From positions 62,001-126,000 of the forward strand of contig NZ_VRYZ01000006.1 in NCBI RefSeq assembly GCF_008064635.1: 64,000 bases of DNA, written 5' to 3'. Every line of letters begins with the position of its first letter. Positions within the stretch are counted from its first letter, which is position 1. Shown one piece after another: positions 44,841 to 53,358 of this stretch. Below the pieces are notes generated by a model, which was given only the letters and a program-made list of their open reading frames with translations, made no database searches and was not told where the DNA came from. The position numbers and the translations under genes are program-made. The stretch is from Parahaliea aestuarii (GTDB taxonomy: Bacteria; Pseudomonadota; Gammaproteobacteria; Pseudomonadales; Halieaceae).

Positions 44841-46336
44841 TACTGCCCGCCCCCGGCGATAAAACGCAGGGCCCGCAGGCCCGGTAGGAAGAAGTACTCG
44901 CCGCCGCGCACCTGGACGAACTGCGGCAGACCCTCCACCCGGTCCGCGGGCCTACCGGCCCGGGGAATACTGAAGTGGTCGGTGGCAAGTCCGCCCGGCA
45001 TGGGTTGGCGATGCCCCAGCAGAGGGTCTGACTCGTCCCGCAAGCCGGCAAACTTCGCACTGTCCAGCCAGGCGTTCTGCACAAACTCGAACTGGCGGGA
45101 AATGCTGGCGCCCAGGCAGACAAAGAGCAGGCCGCGCTCTTCCTCGGACGCCACACCGCCGGCTTCCGTCGCGAGTGCCTCCGCCACGCCCAGGGCGCCG
45201 CCGTAAATACGCCCCCGACGCAGCAGCCGGTGGAAGCGGGTTGCGGCAACGAGGTCATCCCGTCCCGACTGCGACCCGAAACCCAGTGTGCGCAACAACC
45301 GCTTCAAGATGCCGCTGCTGTGGGGCGGAAAATCCCCGGTCCGCGGGTTCGCCCGGCGCACGTGGGCGCCGAGGGGGCAGCGCTGCCCGGCTGGATCGTC
45401 GTCGTAGTCAAACGCGTTGAGACCCCTGGCCTCCAGCAGTGGCTCACCGTCGCGCTTGCGCCCGACCATCGCCTGGGCGAGTTGCTCGCGCCGGGTTTCA
45501 TCGCCCTGCGCCACTCTGTCAAGGAACTGCCAGAATGCGGGGACATCCTGACTCAGCTGGCGCAGCACGAGATAGCTGCCGTTGCGGCCCAGGTCCTTCA
45601 GCTGCGGCTGTTCAGTGGCCTCGGGCAATACCGCTGCCGCCGGGCAGCGCGCGGGATCCAGCAGGGGCCGCCGGGTGTAGAGCCCGTACTCGTTGGGGTA
45701 TCCCAGCAGAATTTCACCCGGCGCCAGGCGATTGCTGTAGGTACTGCGCCGGTGGCTGTCGACAGACCGATCACCCTGCCAGTCGATCTCCGGCTGGCTG
45801 ATGCCGTCCACAAAGCCGAAATGCTCGCGCCCCGCCCCCAACTCGCCCGGCAATGCAATGCGGCGCTCGAAGGCCTGCTCAAAGGCGGCGTCGAACAGTT
45901 CCGACTGCCAATCCTCGATACGGGAATCGTCCGCGTACAGCAGCAACAGGACATGGGGCGCACTGGCGCCGGCGCCCCCCCAGCGCCACCGGCCGGGGTC
46001 GTTGGCACCGATGTCGCCAAGGCGCCGGCTGCGATTGCTGTCCCCGGCCATACCGGCATTGAACTCCGCCGAAAAGTCGCTGACGATCTCCCGGTCTATA
46101 CCCAGCGCACACAGGCCCGCTGCGGAGAAGGCCAGCTGCAGTACCTGCGCGGGCCGCTCACCCCCGGCGGCGGCGCTGGTGACCGGCGCCTGCTGCAGCC
46201 AGGCCCGGGCGGCCTCCACGTCAACGATCCACAACAGGTGGAACACGCTGCGGGAAAGGTGCCCGTGACCAAAACGCACCAGCCCCTGCACGTCGTCGAA
46301 GGCCACTGCACTGCCTGGCGATGTCACAGCGGTCAC
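44840..46336 (-). CDS. Dyp-type heme peroxidase
   Basis: The roughly 498-residue protein has the DyP signature FGFVDGISQP (GxxDG-type distal Asp) and LGAHVRRANPR, with an N-terminal DyP half (DDVQGLVRFGHGHL). It has no Tat signal, so it is probably cytoplasmic or carried by partners. The GTG at 46336, one base after the upstream stop, is used; an in-frame GTG at 46360 would overlap by 23 nt. DyP enzymes oxidise dyes, lipids or porphyrins with peroxide. Neighbouring heme genes suggest a shared peroxide substrate. Confidence 0.9.
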   Translation of the reverse strand: MTAVTSPGSAVAFDDVQGLVRFGHGHLSRSVFHLLWIVDVEAARAWLQQAPVTSAAAGGERPAQVLQLAFSAAGLCALGIDREIVSDFSAEFNAGMAGDSNRSRRLGDIGANDPGRWRWGGAGASAPHVLLLLYADDSRIEDWQSELFDAAFEQAFERRIALPGELGAGREHFGFVDGISQPEIDWQGDRSVDSHRRSTYSNRLAPGEILLGYPNEYGLYTRRPLLDPARCPAAAVLPEATEQPQLKDLGRNGSYLVLRQLSQDVPAFWQFLDRVAQGDETRREQLAQAMVGRKRDGEPLLEARGLNAFDYDDDPAGQRCPLGAHVRRANPRTGDFPPHSSGILKRLLRTLGFGSQSGRDDLVAATRFHRLLRRGRIYGGALGVAEALATEAGGVASEEERGLLFVCLGASISRQFEFVQNAWLDSAKFAGLRDESDPLLGHRQPMPGGLATDHFSIPRAGRPADRVEGLPQFVQVRGGEYFFLPGLRALRFIAGGGQ

Positions 46337-46337
46337 C

Positions 46338-47636
46338 TCACAGCAGGCCGACCCAGTCACGGAGCACCTGTTCGCCGGGGCGGGCTTCCTCGAGCACGGC
46401 GCGAATCTGGTGATTGCGCGCCAGGTCCACCGCCGTCAGCCCCGGGTAGGCCTTGTACCAGCTTTCAGACGGCAGCTGGTTGCGGCGCAGCGTGGCCTTG
46501 TAATTGCCCTCGTGTTCGGCGCCCCCCTTGAGCAGGAAGCGCGTGCGCGGATAGCCGATGCCATTGCTGAACACCAGGTTCAGCCCCCAGGCCACCTTGT
46601 TGATGAAGTCGTCCATGTAGCTTTCGGCGCTGCCGTCGTAATTGCTGGCAAAGTAGACCCTGGCGTTGCCGTCCAGCAATACCCAGTGGGCGAAGTGAAT
46701 CGTCCTGATGCGGGTGAGATAGCCGCGCCGGTAGATATGGCGTGAGGTGTAATCCAGCAACAGCAGGCCCGCCTTGATCGTCAGCAGCCGCAGCAGGCCC
46801 GGTTTCACCTGGCCGAACACGTTGAAGTGATTGGTGACATCAAAGTCCTCCACCGCCAGCAGGGCCTGCAGGTGCTGCGGTTCCGGCGGCCGGGTGTTTT
46901 CCGGGTCCGATCGCTCCAGCTGGCGCAGACGCCACAGGTAAAGCGGTGCAAGCAACAACAGCAGGGGCAGCAGCAACAGGCCCGCCAGCGGGATGGCCAG
47001 CAGGTGGACCAGATTGCCCAGCCACCAGCCGGCTGGCGTCGGCGCTGCAGGCGACAGCCGCAGACGCAGTTCAGCCACTTCCTCCAGCACCGCTTCGCGC
47101 AGGCGCCCGTGGACTGCGCGCGCGTCATCGGATTCACCCTGCGTCGCGGCCAGGTGGCGGCGTACAAAGCATGCCAGGGCTTCCTCCTCGCGCACCTGTT
47201 GCACGCTGCGACCGCGCCAGTTCACATAGCTGGCGGCGGGGCGACGGTTGCGCCGGCGCATCCACGGCAGCAGGTCATCGTACCCGGCGTCGAAGTCCCG
47301 ACAGTGGGAAAAAATCTGCCGCAGGCCGTCACCGGCGCGCAGACAGAGTTCCGCCAGGAACCGGTCGGTATCGCCATCGACGTCAGCGATAAATACCAGG
47401 GTCGGGGGCCAGGGCCGGGGGCGCACGCCGTGTGCGCGGATATCGTCGTTGGTACGGGCATACAGCAGCGTAAAGCGCGCCATGTGCAGCTGGCCGAACT
47501 GGCCAAAGGGCACCAGCGGATTGTCGGGGTCCGCCTCACCGGGGCGCCGGTTCAGCGTCGCCAGCAATGCGCCCAGCGCGTTCTCACGACCGCTGGAGAC
47601 AGGCGCCGCAATCATGAGGGTGGACTGGGGGGTCAT
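46338..47636 (-). CDS. Unknown membrane protein of the heme-peroxidase operon
   Basis: The 432-residue protein begins MTPQSTLMIAAPVSSGRENALGALL. A central hydrophobic segment of about 40 residues (LLAIPLAGLLLLPLLLLLAP, then LYLWRL) forms one or two TM helices. The C-terminal half contains HFNVFGQVKPGLLRL and HWVLLDGNARVYFASNYDGSAESYMDDFINKVAWGLN. The latter resembles a conserved unknown domain found beside bacterial heme peroxidases. Its ATG overlaps the previous stop (TGATG). I assign no function; a substrate-handling or electron-transfer partner is a guess. Confidence 0.7.
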   Translation of the reverse strand: MTPQSTLMIAAPVSSGRENALGALLATLNRRPGEADPDNPLVPFGQFGQLHMARFTLLYARTNDDIRAHGVRPRPWPPTLVFIADVDGDTDRFLAELCLRAGDGLRQIFSHCRDFDAGYDDLLPWMRRRNRRPAASYVNWRGRSVQQVREEEALACFVRRHLAATQGESDDARAVHGRLREAVLEEVAELRLRLSPAAPTPAGWWLGNLVHLLAIPLAGLLLLPLLLLLAPLYLWRLRQLERSDPENTRPPEPQHLQALLAVEDFDVTNHFNVFGQVKPGLLRLLTIKAGLLLLDYTSRHIYRRGYLTRIRTIHFAHWVLLDGNARVYFASNYDGSAESYMDDFINKVAWGLNLVFSNGIGYPRTRFLLKGGAEHEGNYKATLRRNQLPSESWYKAYPGLTAVDLARNHQIRAVLEEARPGEQVLRDWVGLL

Positions 47637-48091
47637 CAGTCGCTCCGGGTCAGGGCGAAGTCGAGAATCCGGGTTTTCCCCCACCACACCTTGCCCAGGT
47701 ACACACCGGGCTCCACTTCGCGGATTTCGTCGCGGATGTTGCGGGCCAGGAAGGAGGTGGTGCCGTAGTCGATGACAATGGTTTCGCGACCGTCCATCCA
47801 GCTGGCATCGCGGTAGACCTTGGCGACGATAAAGGTCAGCCCAAGTGGCAGGATCTTGTTCACCAGAATGCCCACTTCCTTGCCCGGCCCGTAAAGGTCA
47901 AACACCTTGCCCTGCCAGGCAAACAGGCGCGCCAGCCGCGCGTACCAGCGCGCCAGCAAGGCGCCGGCGACAATGGCAGTACCCCGGGTGTCGCCCTCGG
48001 GAATGGCCCCGGCCGAAGCCTGTCGGTAGACCTCGTCCAGTGACTCCCGGTCCATCGACAGCCATTTCTCCACCCGTTCCTGTGCGCTCAT
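47636..48091 (-). CDS. Unknown protein of the heme-peroxidase operon
   Basis: The 151-residue protein has no signal peptide but one amphipathic/hydrophobic stretch (ILVNKILPLGLTFIVAKVY). The C-terminal part is GRETIVIDYGTTSFLARNIRDEIREVEPGVYLGKVWWGKTRILDF, which resembles lipid- or pigment-binding small domains. Its start overlaps the catalase-like gene's stop by 4 nt and its end overlaps the next ATG. No named family is recognised with confidence. Confidence 0.7.
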   Translation of the reverse strand: MSAQERVEKWLSMDRESLDEVYRQASAGAIPEGDTRGTAIVAGALLARWYARLARLFAWQGKVFDLYGPGKEVGILVNKILPLGLTFIVAKVYRDASWMDGRETIVIDYGTTSFLARNIRDEIREVEPGVYLGKVWWGKTRILDFALTRSD

Positions 48092-49137
48092 GGTTTCCCC
48101 CTGCGCCGGTTTTCAGCCTGCCGGAACTCGGCCAGCTCGGCGTAAACAGCAATCCGTACCCGGTTGATCCCCCCCAGCGGGCGATGGGCCGCCAGCGACT
48201 GCCAGGGGTTGAAGCTCATGGCCTCGCAGTCCCGGGAGCGCGCCCGGAAATCCTGGTCGGGCACGGTGATGCGGGCCACCGGTACAAAGGGAGACAGCTC
48301 CTCGTCCCAGATAACCGCCGCGTTTTCCACCGGCATGGCAAGTGGATCCCCCTGCCGCTGCACCAAGAACTCCAGGCACACCGGTTGCGCCGCGAGACGC
48401 GCCGCCATCGCCGCACTGAGAAAGTCTCCGCTCTTGTCGACCGTCACCTCCCGTCCGGTACCCGGACACTCCCGCACGCTGTACTTCACTGCCGTGCCCT
48501 CCCCGCCCAGCCGGAACGGGGTGGTGCTGTAGTAGCGCAGGGCAAAGGGATCATCCGTTTCAGTGCGTCCGCGCAACACCACCGGCAATGAGTACCAGTG
48601 CGCCGGGTTGAGGAAGTAACGCCACACCTGGCCGTCGCGGGTCGCCTCGATGAAGGACAGAAAATCCTCCGGGGTAGCGGCAAACAGGCGGGGATAGGAG
48701 TTCAGCAGAAAGTCCTGGGTACCCGCTTTGCCCCACAGCGGCTCGCCGCTAACGCCGCCCAGCTTGATCGACAGGCCGCGGAAGTCCTTGTCCCGGTCGT
48801 CGTGGGTGGTGGCATTGGCATAGCGCAGCGTGGCCGGGTAGCGCGCACCCGGCGCAGCGAACAGTCCTGCCGCGAGGGGGTCAGGCAGGTCGTCGAGCAC
48901 CCTGAATTCACCGCGCACGCAGCCCAGCGTCTTGACCTGGTTGAAGCGATGCAGCAGGCCCTCGGGATCGCGTTGCAGGCTGATATCGCGGGTCGCCTCT
49001 ATCATCGCCGCGGCGATGCGGGCCTCTTCACCGGACACCTTTTCCGCGCCCGGCGCCAGCGGCTCCACCCGCGGGCTGCAGGCGACGGTCAACAGGCCCA
49101 GCAGCGCGCCGGCCGGCAACCGGAGCCAGCGCTTCAT
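48088..49137 (-). CDS. Catalase-fold lipoprotein lacking the distal histidine
   Basis: The 349-residue product has a lipoprotein signal ending LLTVACS (Cys20). The catalase-related block reads FNQVKTLGCVRGEF, so Leu71 stands where the paralogue at 43662-44840 has His96 (KTHGLVRG). The C-terminal heme-side block FNPWQSLAAHRPLGGINRVRIAVYAELAEFR is kept. It is therefore a catalase-fold protein probably without peroxide-splitting catalase chemistry, anchored in the envelope. It overlaps both neighbours by 4 nt and follows the alpha-dioxygenase-like gene. Confidence 0.82.
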   Translation of the reverse strand: MKRWLRLPAGALLGLLTVACSPRVEPLAPGAEKVSGEEARIAAAMIEATRDISLQRDPEGLLHRFNQVKTLGCVRGEFRVLDDLPDPLAAGLFAAPGARYPATLRYANATTHDDRDKDFRGLSIKLGGVSGEPLWGKAGTQDFLLNSYPRLFAATPEDFLSFIEATRDGQVWRYFLNPAHWYSLPVVLRGRTETDDPFALRYYSTTPFRLGGEGTAVKYSVRECPGTGREVTVDKSGDFLSAAMAARLAAQPVCLEFLVQRQGDPLAMPVENAAVIWDEELSPFVPVARITVPDQDFRARSRDCEAMSFNPWQSLAAHRPLGGINRVRIAVYAELAEFRQAENRRRGKP

Positions 49138-52043
49138 GGCTGCCCGGCGCCGCCAAAGGCCGGGTCGTCGATGGCGTCCTGTCGCGGCTTCCAGCTGAGG
49201 TCGTAGTACTCCCCGCGATCCCTGGCCCAGGGGTCAAACACATTGACCACATGGCGCAGCTCCGACGCCAGCTCCGGCACATTGCGCAGCAGCAGCCGCT
49301 TCAGCGGCGATACCAGCGTGTGATGGCCGTTGGATTGCTCCGGTTCGTAGCAGTTTTTACCGCGCCCCTCCCGATCCTCGGGCGGATAGGGGCAACCCTC
49401 CAGGGAGCCGTTGTACAGCACCCAGTCATAACCGAGCTGGGAATAGAATTCGGGACGGAAACTAGAAGTAAAGAAGCGGTCGCTGAACAGCCGCCGCGAC
49501 GCGTTGAGAATGAAAATGTGAAACTGCGTTTCGGAGATGGCGAATCCGTGGGGGCGGGTGTATTCCGCCAGCCAGCCGACCACCGTATCCACGTCTTCGA
49601 TGTTGTCGACCACGCTGCCGTCCGGATGCCCGAGGCAGTCATTTATAAACTGCCCTTCGTCGTCGCGCTGGGCGGTGCTGATGATCTTCGAGGCATCGCA
49701 GGTGTGGGTGCCATACAGCGCCCGCAGCTTGTCGATCACGGCCTGCTGCTGTTTGCGGGCCGGGTCATCCGGCGCCAGGCGCTGGTCGATAAAATCATCA
49801 AAGCCGGACAGCGACTTCAGCCCGATCTGGCGGCGGAATTCGTTGAAGCGCGGCACGCCGCGTTCGCGGTCGCGCAGTACATCCAGCGCAACGATATCGA
49901 GTTGGCCGCTGGGTGATTCCAGGTGGGGCATCTCCAGGTTCTGCAGGAACAGCGGATGGTTCTGCAGGTGCAGCAGTCCCAGCCGCTGCCGCCCCATGCT
50001 GAGGGCCCAGTCCGCCAGGCCGTGCTCGCGCATCAACCCACTCGCCGCGCCTCTCACTGTCGCCACTACGGGAACGGAGCCGCCGATGCGATTCGGCTGC
50101 TCCGTATCGCGCATTTCGATAATGTCCGGCAGCAAGGGGTGCAGGCGATAGACGGTGGTGAACTCCTCGGGAAAATTGAAGGGTGCGCCAAAGTGATTGA
50201 CCCCGCGGTTGAGGTCCGCCGGGTCAGTGATATCCCAGTCGCGCCCCATGCGATTGTTGAGCCCGAAAATGCCGGCCCCAGAGGCAAACACCGAGTAGAT
50301 GGCGTTGTCCTTGTCGCCGCCGCCCTCCCTGCCAAGCTTGTCCGCCGCCTTCGCCGACACCTTGCTCGGCAGGTTGCGCTGGCGATCGAGTATCCGGTCC
50401 AGCACACGGGAAACCGGGTTTGCCTCGCCCACGTTGAACAGGCCGAACCAGTTGGAATTCATCGCCAGGAACAGGGGCTCGTCGTACAGCAACTGCGTGG
50501 TCCACTCGATGGTGTGGATCTTGGCGATCTCGGCCGCCACCACCAGGCGCGCCGCCTGGAAAATCTCCTCGTCGCTGACCTGCGCGTAGCGGATCACGTC
50601 GTTGGGCCGCGCGGGATTGCGCAGGCCCGAGTCGAGATCCGGCCGCTCCCGCTGCTGGTTGCGGAAGGCATCCACAAAGTGATTGTGCTCACGCACAAAC
50701 AGGTTGTGGTAGAAACTCATGCCAATGCTCCAGTTGGCCGGGAAGGCCGCCACTTCCTGGCCCGACCACTGGCTTTGCATCGGACAGTCCGGAAGGCAGC
50801 TGGAAAACAGCGGCAGGTAACCCTCCGGTTGCAACAGCTTTGCCGGGTCGTCCGGATCGCGCAGGACACGCCGGGCAGAGACGTCATCGAAGCCGTATAT
50901 CTGCGAAGCATCCCACCAGGCAGTGACCAGGTTCGGCGTGGTGGTGTGCGCCCGCTTCTGGTAGCTGGCGCCCCCGTGCTCGAAGGTCGGCGCCGGCCCT
51001 GTGGCGGCGGTAATAATACGCTCGGCGCGGTCGCCCGGCCGGCACCCGGTGGCCTCGGGATCATCGCAGCCCACCGCTTCCAGCCCCGGTCGGTTGCGGC
51101 CTTCCCGGGTGTGGGAAAACCAGTCGTGGGTCATGAACTGGATCCAGTAGGCGGCCAGCACATTGAAAAACGGCGCCGGCAGATAGTCGCAGGCGCTGCC
51201 CCTGCCGAGGTCGCAGTCCCCGGGGCTGCTCTGCTGGCGGGTAAACAGTTCGCGACTGATGCGCTGGGGATCGGGCTTCAGCAATCCGATGCGCAGGCCG
51301 TGCTCTTCGTCCCGGTGGCGATTCACCGCCAGCTCGTTCAGCTGCAGGCGCGGAAAGGTGGCATCAAAGGAAACGTTGCGCGCAAAGGGCGTGCCAGTCG
51401 CGCCGATCCTGGGGTTGAATACATCGTTGCAAATACCGGTCAGGGTGCGGTAGCGCACCAGTTCGCCGCTGCAGCGCTGCTCGCCCTCGCCGCCTACCGC
51501 GGCAAATGCCGGATCCGACGGCGTCAGGCGCATCTCCGGCCACACTTTGACATTGGGCCCGCTGACCCGGTCGTCGTCGGTGCCGCGCCCCTTCACATAG
51601 GTTTCGTAGGTGTCATTGTCGAACAGGTTGAACTTGATCAGCTCGATACGCTGGTACTCAAGATCCATCAGCGCGCCGTCAACGCCGCGGCCATCGGGCT
51701 TGATATGTTCGCCAATCAGGGTCAGCGGGCCATCCGGGTCCTCCCGGCTTGTCATATCGCCGGCGGCCCAGTAGTTGGCCCAATCGACCCAGGGAGTATG
51801 GCGGTAGTCCATCGCGCGCTGACCGCCGCGACAGCGCGCAGCGTCCTCTCCCACCTTGCCCAGGAAACGCCGGGAGCGATCGTCGGGGAAATCCCGGAAC
51901 CCCGCCCGCAGCAGTGAGACACAGGCGGAGGTATCGGACTTGGCCTGCTCACCGGTTTTGTCACTGTCCTGTGACTCGGAACAGGCGCTCAACGCACCGG
52001 CCAGTACGACCGGAACAAGACAACGCGGGACAATGACTCTCAT
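49134..52043 (-). CDS. Animal-type heme peroxidase / alpha-dioxygenase-like lipoprotein
   Basis: The 969-residue protein starts MRVIVPRCLVPVVLAGALSAC, a lipoprotein signal, after GAGGGGGG. The heme domain has WIQFMTHDWFSH (distal His about 306), AWWDASQIYG and the proximal NLFVREHNHF (His about 453). The distal motif is like that of fatty-acid alpha-dioxygenases and linoleate diol synthases rather than myeloperoxidase. About 270 N-terminal and 200 C-terminal residues are extra. It is first in an operon with two catalase-fold proteins and a DyP, suggesting envelope lipid (hydro)peroxide chemistry. Substrate is inferred. Confidence 0.88.
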   Translation of the reverse strand: MRVIVPRCLVPVVLAGALSACSESQDSDKTGEQAKSDTSACVSLLRAGFRDFPDDRSRRFLGKVGEDAARCRGGQRAMDYRHTPWVDWANYWAAGDMTSREDPDGPLTLIGEHIKPDGRGVDGALMDLEYQRIELIKFNLFDNDTYETYVKGRGTDDDRVSGPNVKVWPEMRLTPSDPAFAAVGGEGEQRCSGELVRYRTLTGICNDVFNPRIGATGTPFARNVSFDATFPRLQLNELAVNRHRDEEHGLRIGLLKPDPQRISRELFTRQQSSPGDCDLGRGSACDYLPAPFFNVLAAYWIQFMTHDWFSHTREGRNRPGLEAVGCDDPEATGCRPGDRAERIITAATGPAPTFEHGGASYQKRAHTTTPNLVTAWWDASQIYGFDDVSARRVLRDPDDPAKLLQPEGYLPLFSSCLPDCPMQSQWSGQEVAAFPANWSIGMSFYHNLFVREHNHFVDAFRNQQRERPDLDSGLRNPARPNDVIRYAQVSDEEIFQAARLVVAAEIAKIHTIEWTTQLLYDEPLFLAMNSNWFGLFNVGEANPVSRVLDRILDRQRNLPSKVSAKAADKLGREGGGDKDNAIYSVFASGAGIFGLNNRMGRDWDITDPADLNRGVNHFGAPFNFPEEFTTVYRLHPLLPDIIEMRDTEQPNRIGGSVPVVATVRGAASGLMREHGLADWALSMGRQRLGLLHLQNHPLFLQNLEMPHLESPSGQLDIVALDVLRDRERGVPRFNEFRRQIGLKSLSGFDDFIDQRLAPDDPARKQQQAVIDKLRALYGTHTCDASKIISTAQRDDEGQFINDCLGHPDGSVVDNIEDVDTVVGWLAEYTRPHGFAISETQFHIFILNASRRLFSDRFFTSSFRPEFYSQLGYDWVLYNGSLEGCPYPPEDREGRGKNCYEPEQSNGHHTLVSPLKRLLLRNVPELASELRHVVNVFDPWARDRGEYYDLSWKPRQDAIDDPAFGGAGQP

Positions 52044-52327
52044 ACACACCCCCCTCAACGCAAACCCCGGCGCCTCGCTGTGAGCGGTTGCCAGGCGTGT
52101 TATCGCAGGTGCTGTGGCCACTACATCAACGCAGCCCGGAGAAGCCTGGGTGCAAAACCACGCGACTGCTGATCACTAAAGGTAGTTCAAGGGCGATGGA
52201 TTGCAAAAGGCACCTGCGCTTGTCACCTGGCGCTGGAGAGGCGTTAGCACCGGGTCTACACTCAACACTGCGCCGTGGCAAACCCGCAACCGGAAACGGC
52301 AATGACCTGCGAAAAAGGAGGCCGCGC

Positions 52328-53335
52328 ATGGCACTGGAACTGCACCTCCAGGATGCGCGGATTCGTCGCATCATTACCCACCCCGAAGACGACAACCGGA
52401 TCTGGCAATCCGATCTGGCGCGCTTCCTCGACGGCGATCCGCAACTGACCCGCGCCTCGGCGGGCGAGGCGGCCATCTGTGCCGTGCAACGCCTGATGGT
52501 CTTCCTAGGCTACTCCACCGCCGCATCCGGCGCCTTCCTTATAGACGGCGACTTCGGGCGCGGCACCAACCGCGGCGTCGCTCAGTTCCAGGTCGAGCAC
52601 GGCCTGACACGGACTGTCAGCCGCAAAGCCCTGTGCTATCCCTGCCGCTGGAATACCGCCAGCCGCCTGATCACCGCCATTCCCGATTGCACGCTGTCGG
52701 TCGCGACCCTGGAACGCATGGCCGAGGTGGCCATCGAGCGCACGGAGCGCTGCGACATCATGACCGGCAACTTCGACGATGCCATTTTCCACCTGAATGC
52801 ACTGCACAAGCGGAACTACCTGGATTGCCGCGGCATTCTCGCACGCTATGGTGAACTCGCCCGACACGCCTGTCTCGCCATTGCCCGCGACGACGGTATT
52901 GCCGTGCAACCCGAGTGGGTGCTGTCCATCATCCGCCAGGAAACCGCGGGCGTTATCCGCCCGCGTTTCGAACAGCACTATCTGTCACGACTGAATGAGC
53001 AGCACCCGCGAGAATCCCTGCAGGAACTGCGCATGCGTTCCATGAGCCTGGGGCTGGGGCAAATCATGGGGGAGAACTTCCAGCGGGTTGGCGCTGCCAG
53101 CGCCAGCGCCCTGTTCACTGCACCGGTGGCGGAACAGGTCGCCTTTGTCGCGCGCTTTCTGCGTGGCAGGGCCGACAGCGTTACCTGCGCCGTGCCCGGC
53201 GAAGCCGACTTCCGCCGGGTTGCCCGCTATTACAACGGCCCGGGCTACGAAGCCCACCGCTACCACGAACAGCTGGCGCGCTGGTTCCGCGAGTTCCGCC
53301 TGCTCCTGCACCCGGCAACAGCGGACGCGGCATAG
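52328..53335 (+). CDS. N-acetylmuramidase (DUF3380) with peptidoglycan-binding domain
   Basis: The 335-residue protein has a PG_binding_1-like region (AVQRLMVFLGYS, GDFGRGTNRGVAQFQVEHGL). A C-terminal N-acetylmuramidase domain follows (VLSIIRQETAG with the likely catalytic Glu, RSMSLGLGQIMGENFQRVG, ARYYNGPGYEAHRYHEQLA). This architecture resembles phage endolysins and spacer muramidases. There is no signal peptide. AAGGAGG precedes ATG at 52328 strongly, which settles the start despite an upstream open frame. It is divergent from the heme operon and converges with the TIR gene. Confidence 0.85.
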   Translation: MALELHLQDARIRRIITHPEDDNRIWQSDLARFLDGDPQLTRASAGEAAICAVQRLMVFLGYSTAASGAFLIDGDFGRGTNRGVAQFQVEHGLTRTVSRKALCYPCRWNTASRLITAIPDCTLSVATLERMAEVAIERTERCDIMTGNFDDAIFHLNALHKRNYLDCRGILARYGELARHACLAIARDDGIAVQPEWVLSIIRQETAGVIRPRFEQHYLSRLNEQHPRESLQELRMRSMSLGLGQIMGENFQRVGAASASALFTAPVAEQVAFVARFLRGRADSVTCAVPGEADFRRVARYYNGPGYEAHRYHEQLARWFREFRLLLHPATADAA

Positions 53336-53358
53336 CCACTGCGGCCAGGCGCCCCGGA

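Noticed and set aside
49923-51917. Plus-strand 664-codon frame inside the heme peroxidase gene
   Set aside because: It is antisense to the alpha-dioxygenase-like gene, whose motifs fix the true strand.
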